DNA from: Candidatus Bathyarchaeota archaeon
GTDB taxonomy: Archaea; Thermoproteota; Bathyarchaeia; 40CM-2-53-6; RBG-13-38-9
Direction of reading: 5' to 3'
Length of the DNA: 6,229 bases
NCBI GenBank assembly: GCA_026015225.1
Contig: JAOZGV010000161.1
Coordinates: 1 to 6,229, forward strand
Shown: positions 6,066-6,229 of the stretch, piece after piece
Layout: each line of letters begins with the position of its first letter
Position numbering within the stretch: position 1 is the first letter of the stretch
Program-made: the position numbers and the translations under genes
The notes under the pieces: model-generated
The model's database searches: none
Seen by the model: the letters and a program-made list of their open reading frames with translations, nothing else
Told to the model about the DNA's origin: nothing

Positions 6066-6229
6066 TTACTTAAAAAAAGATTCTAATTTCTTCCTAAATA
6101 TCGCTGGAGATGGAGCAGTCAATCCAATAAGAGTGGTTTTCCCTCTAACTCCTTTACCAGATATTTTTGTTGTTATCATTCCACAAGAATCAAGATTTCT
6201 TATGTACTTCCAAAATTGTGTATGCGCTA
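6066..6229 (-). CDS. cdc6: Probable Orc1/Cdc6 replication initiator, C-terminal winged-helix end
   Basis: An open frame enters from the window edge on the minus strand and ends at TAA (6068-6066), giving the last 53 residues of a protein. It reads AHTQFWKYIRNLDSCGMI, then TTKISGKGVRGKTTLIGL, and ends in KKLESFFK. A helix (TQFWKYIRNLDSCG) followed by a two-stranded wing (MITTKIS, then GKTTLIGL around a Gly-rich basic turn) is the pattern of the DNA-binding winged helix at the end of archaeal Orc1/Cdc6, which marks replication origins and loads the MCM helicase. The AAA+ ATPase part lies outside the window, so this rests on one short domain. Another winged-helix regulator is possible. It runs in the same direction as moaCBA but is separated by 150 bases and a TATA-like box, so it is probably a separate unit. 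Confidence 0.6.
   Translation of the reverse strand, partial: AHTQFWKYIRNLDSCGMITTKISGKGVRGKTTLIGLTAPSPAIFRKKLESFFK

Overview
The window reads as chromosomal DNA from an AT-rich archaeon, probably an uncultured member of the TACK group. A Bathyarchaeia-like affiliation fits the style of the proteins, but this is inferred from family resemblance only. The archaeal signs are a GluRS of the archaeal/eukaryotic (GlnRS-like) type, a short-tailed archaeal-type S-adenosylhomocysteine hydrolase, archaeal-style MoaA, MoaB and MoaC, and what looks like the C-terminal winged helix of an Orc1/Cdc6 replication initiator. TATA-like boxes lie about 25 bases before plausible transcript starts, and most genes lack a strong Shine-Dalgarno site.

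Left part (1-1963, + strand): the 3' end of a PfkB-family kinase, cut by the window edge, is followed after 179 bases by ahcY. Together they suggest a methyl-cycle salvage pair. AhcY splits S-adenosylhomocysteine into adenosine and homocysteine, and a nucleoside-type kinase could remove the adenosine. The gap holds a T-rich putative terminator, a weak TATA-like box and a protein-like 33-codon open frame with no usable start.

Middle (1964-3991): a 227-base AT-rich intergenic stretch carries two TATA-like boxes and leads into gltX on the + strand. I prefer the ATG at 2191 over the upstream TTG at 2158. gltX converges on the next operon across a 55-base T-rich gap.

Right part (3992-6229, - strand): a tight moaC-moaB-moaA operon, transcribed right to left, covers the early and late steps of molybdopterin assembly. 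MoaA and MoaC make cyclic pyranopterin monophosphate from GTP, and MoaB is expected to adenylylate molybdopterin. moaC and moaB are 1 base apart. moaB and moaA are 12 bases apart, with the moaB stop codon inside the moaA ribosome-binding site. Upstream of moaC are a promoter-like box and a near-duplicate of the moaC start region. At the window edge is the 3' end of the putative orc1/cdc6 gene.

Most of the window is ordinary housekeeping metabolism. I saw no CRISPR array, insertion sequence, tRNA, rRNA or defence system. The points worth a second look are the duplicated moaC start with a 7-codon leader frame, the MoaA without the usual terminal Gly-Gly, the substituted Rossmann glycine in AhcY, the cysteine cluster in GluRS, and the start-less protein-like frame before ahcY.
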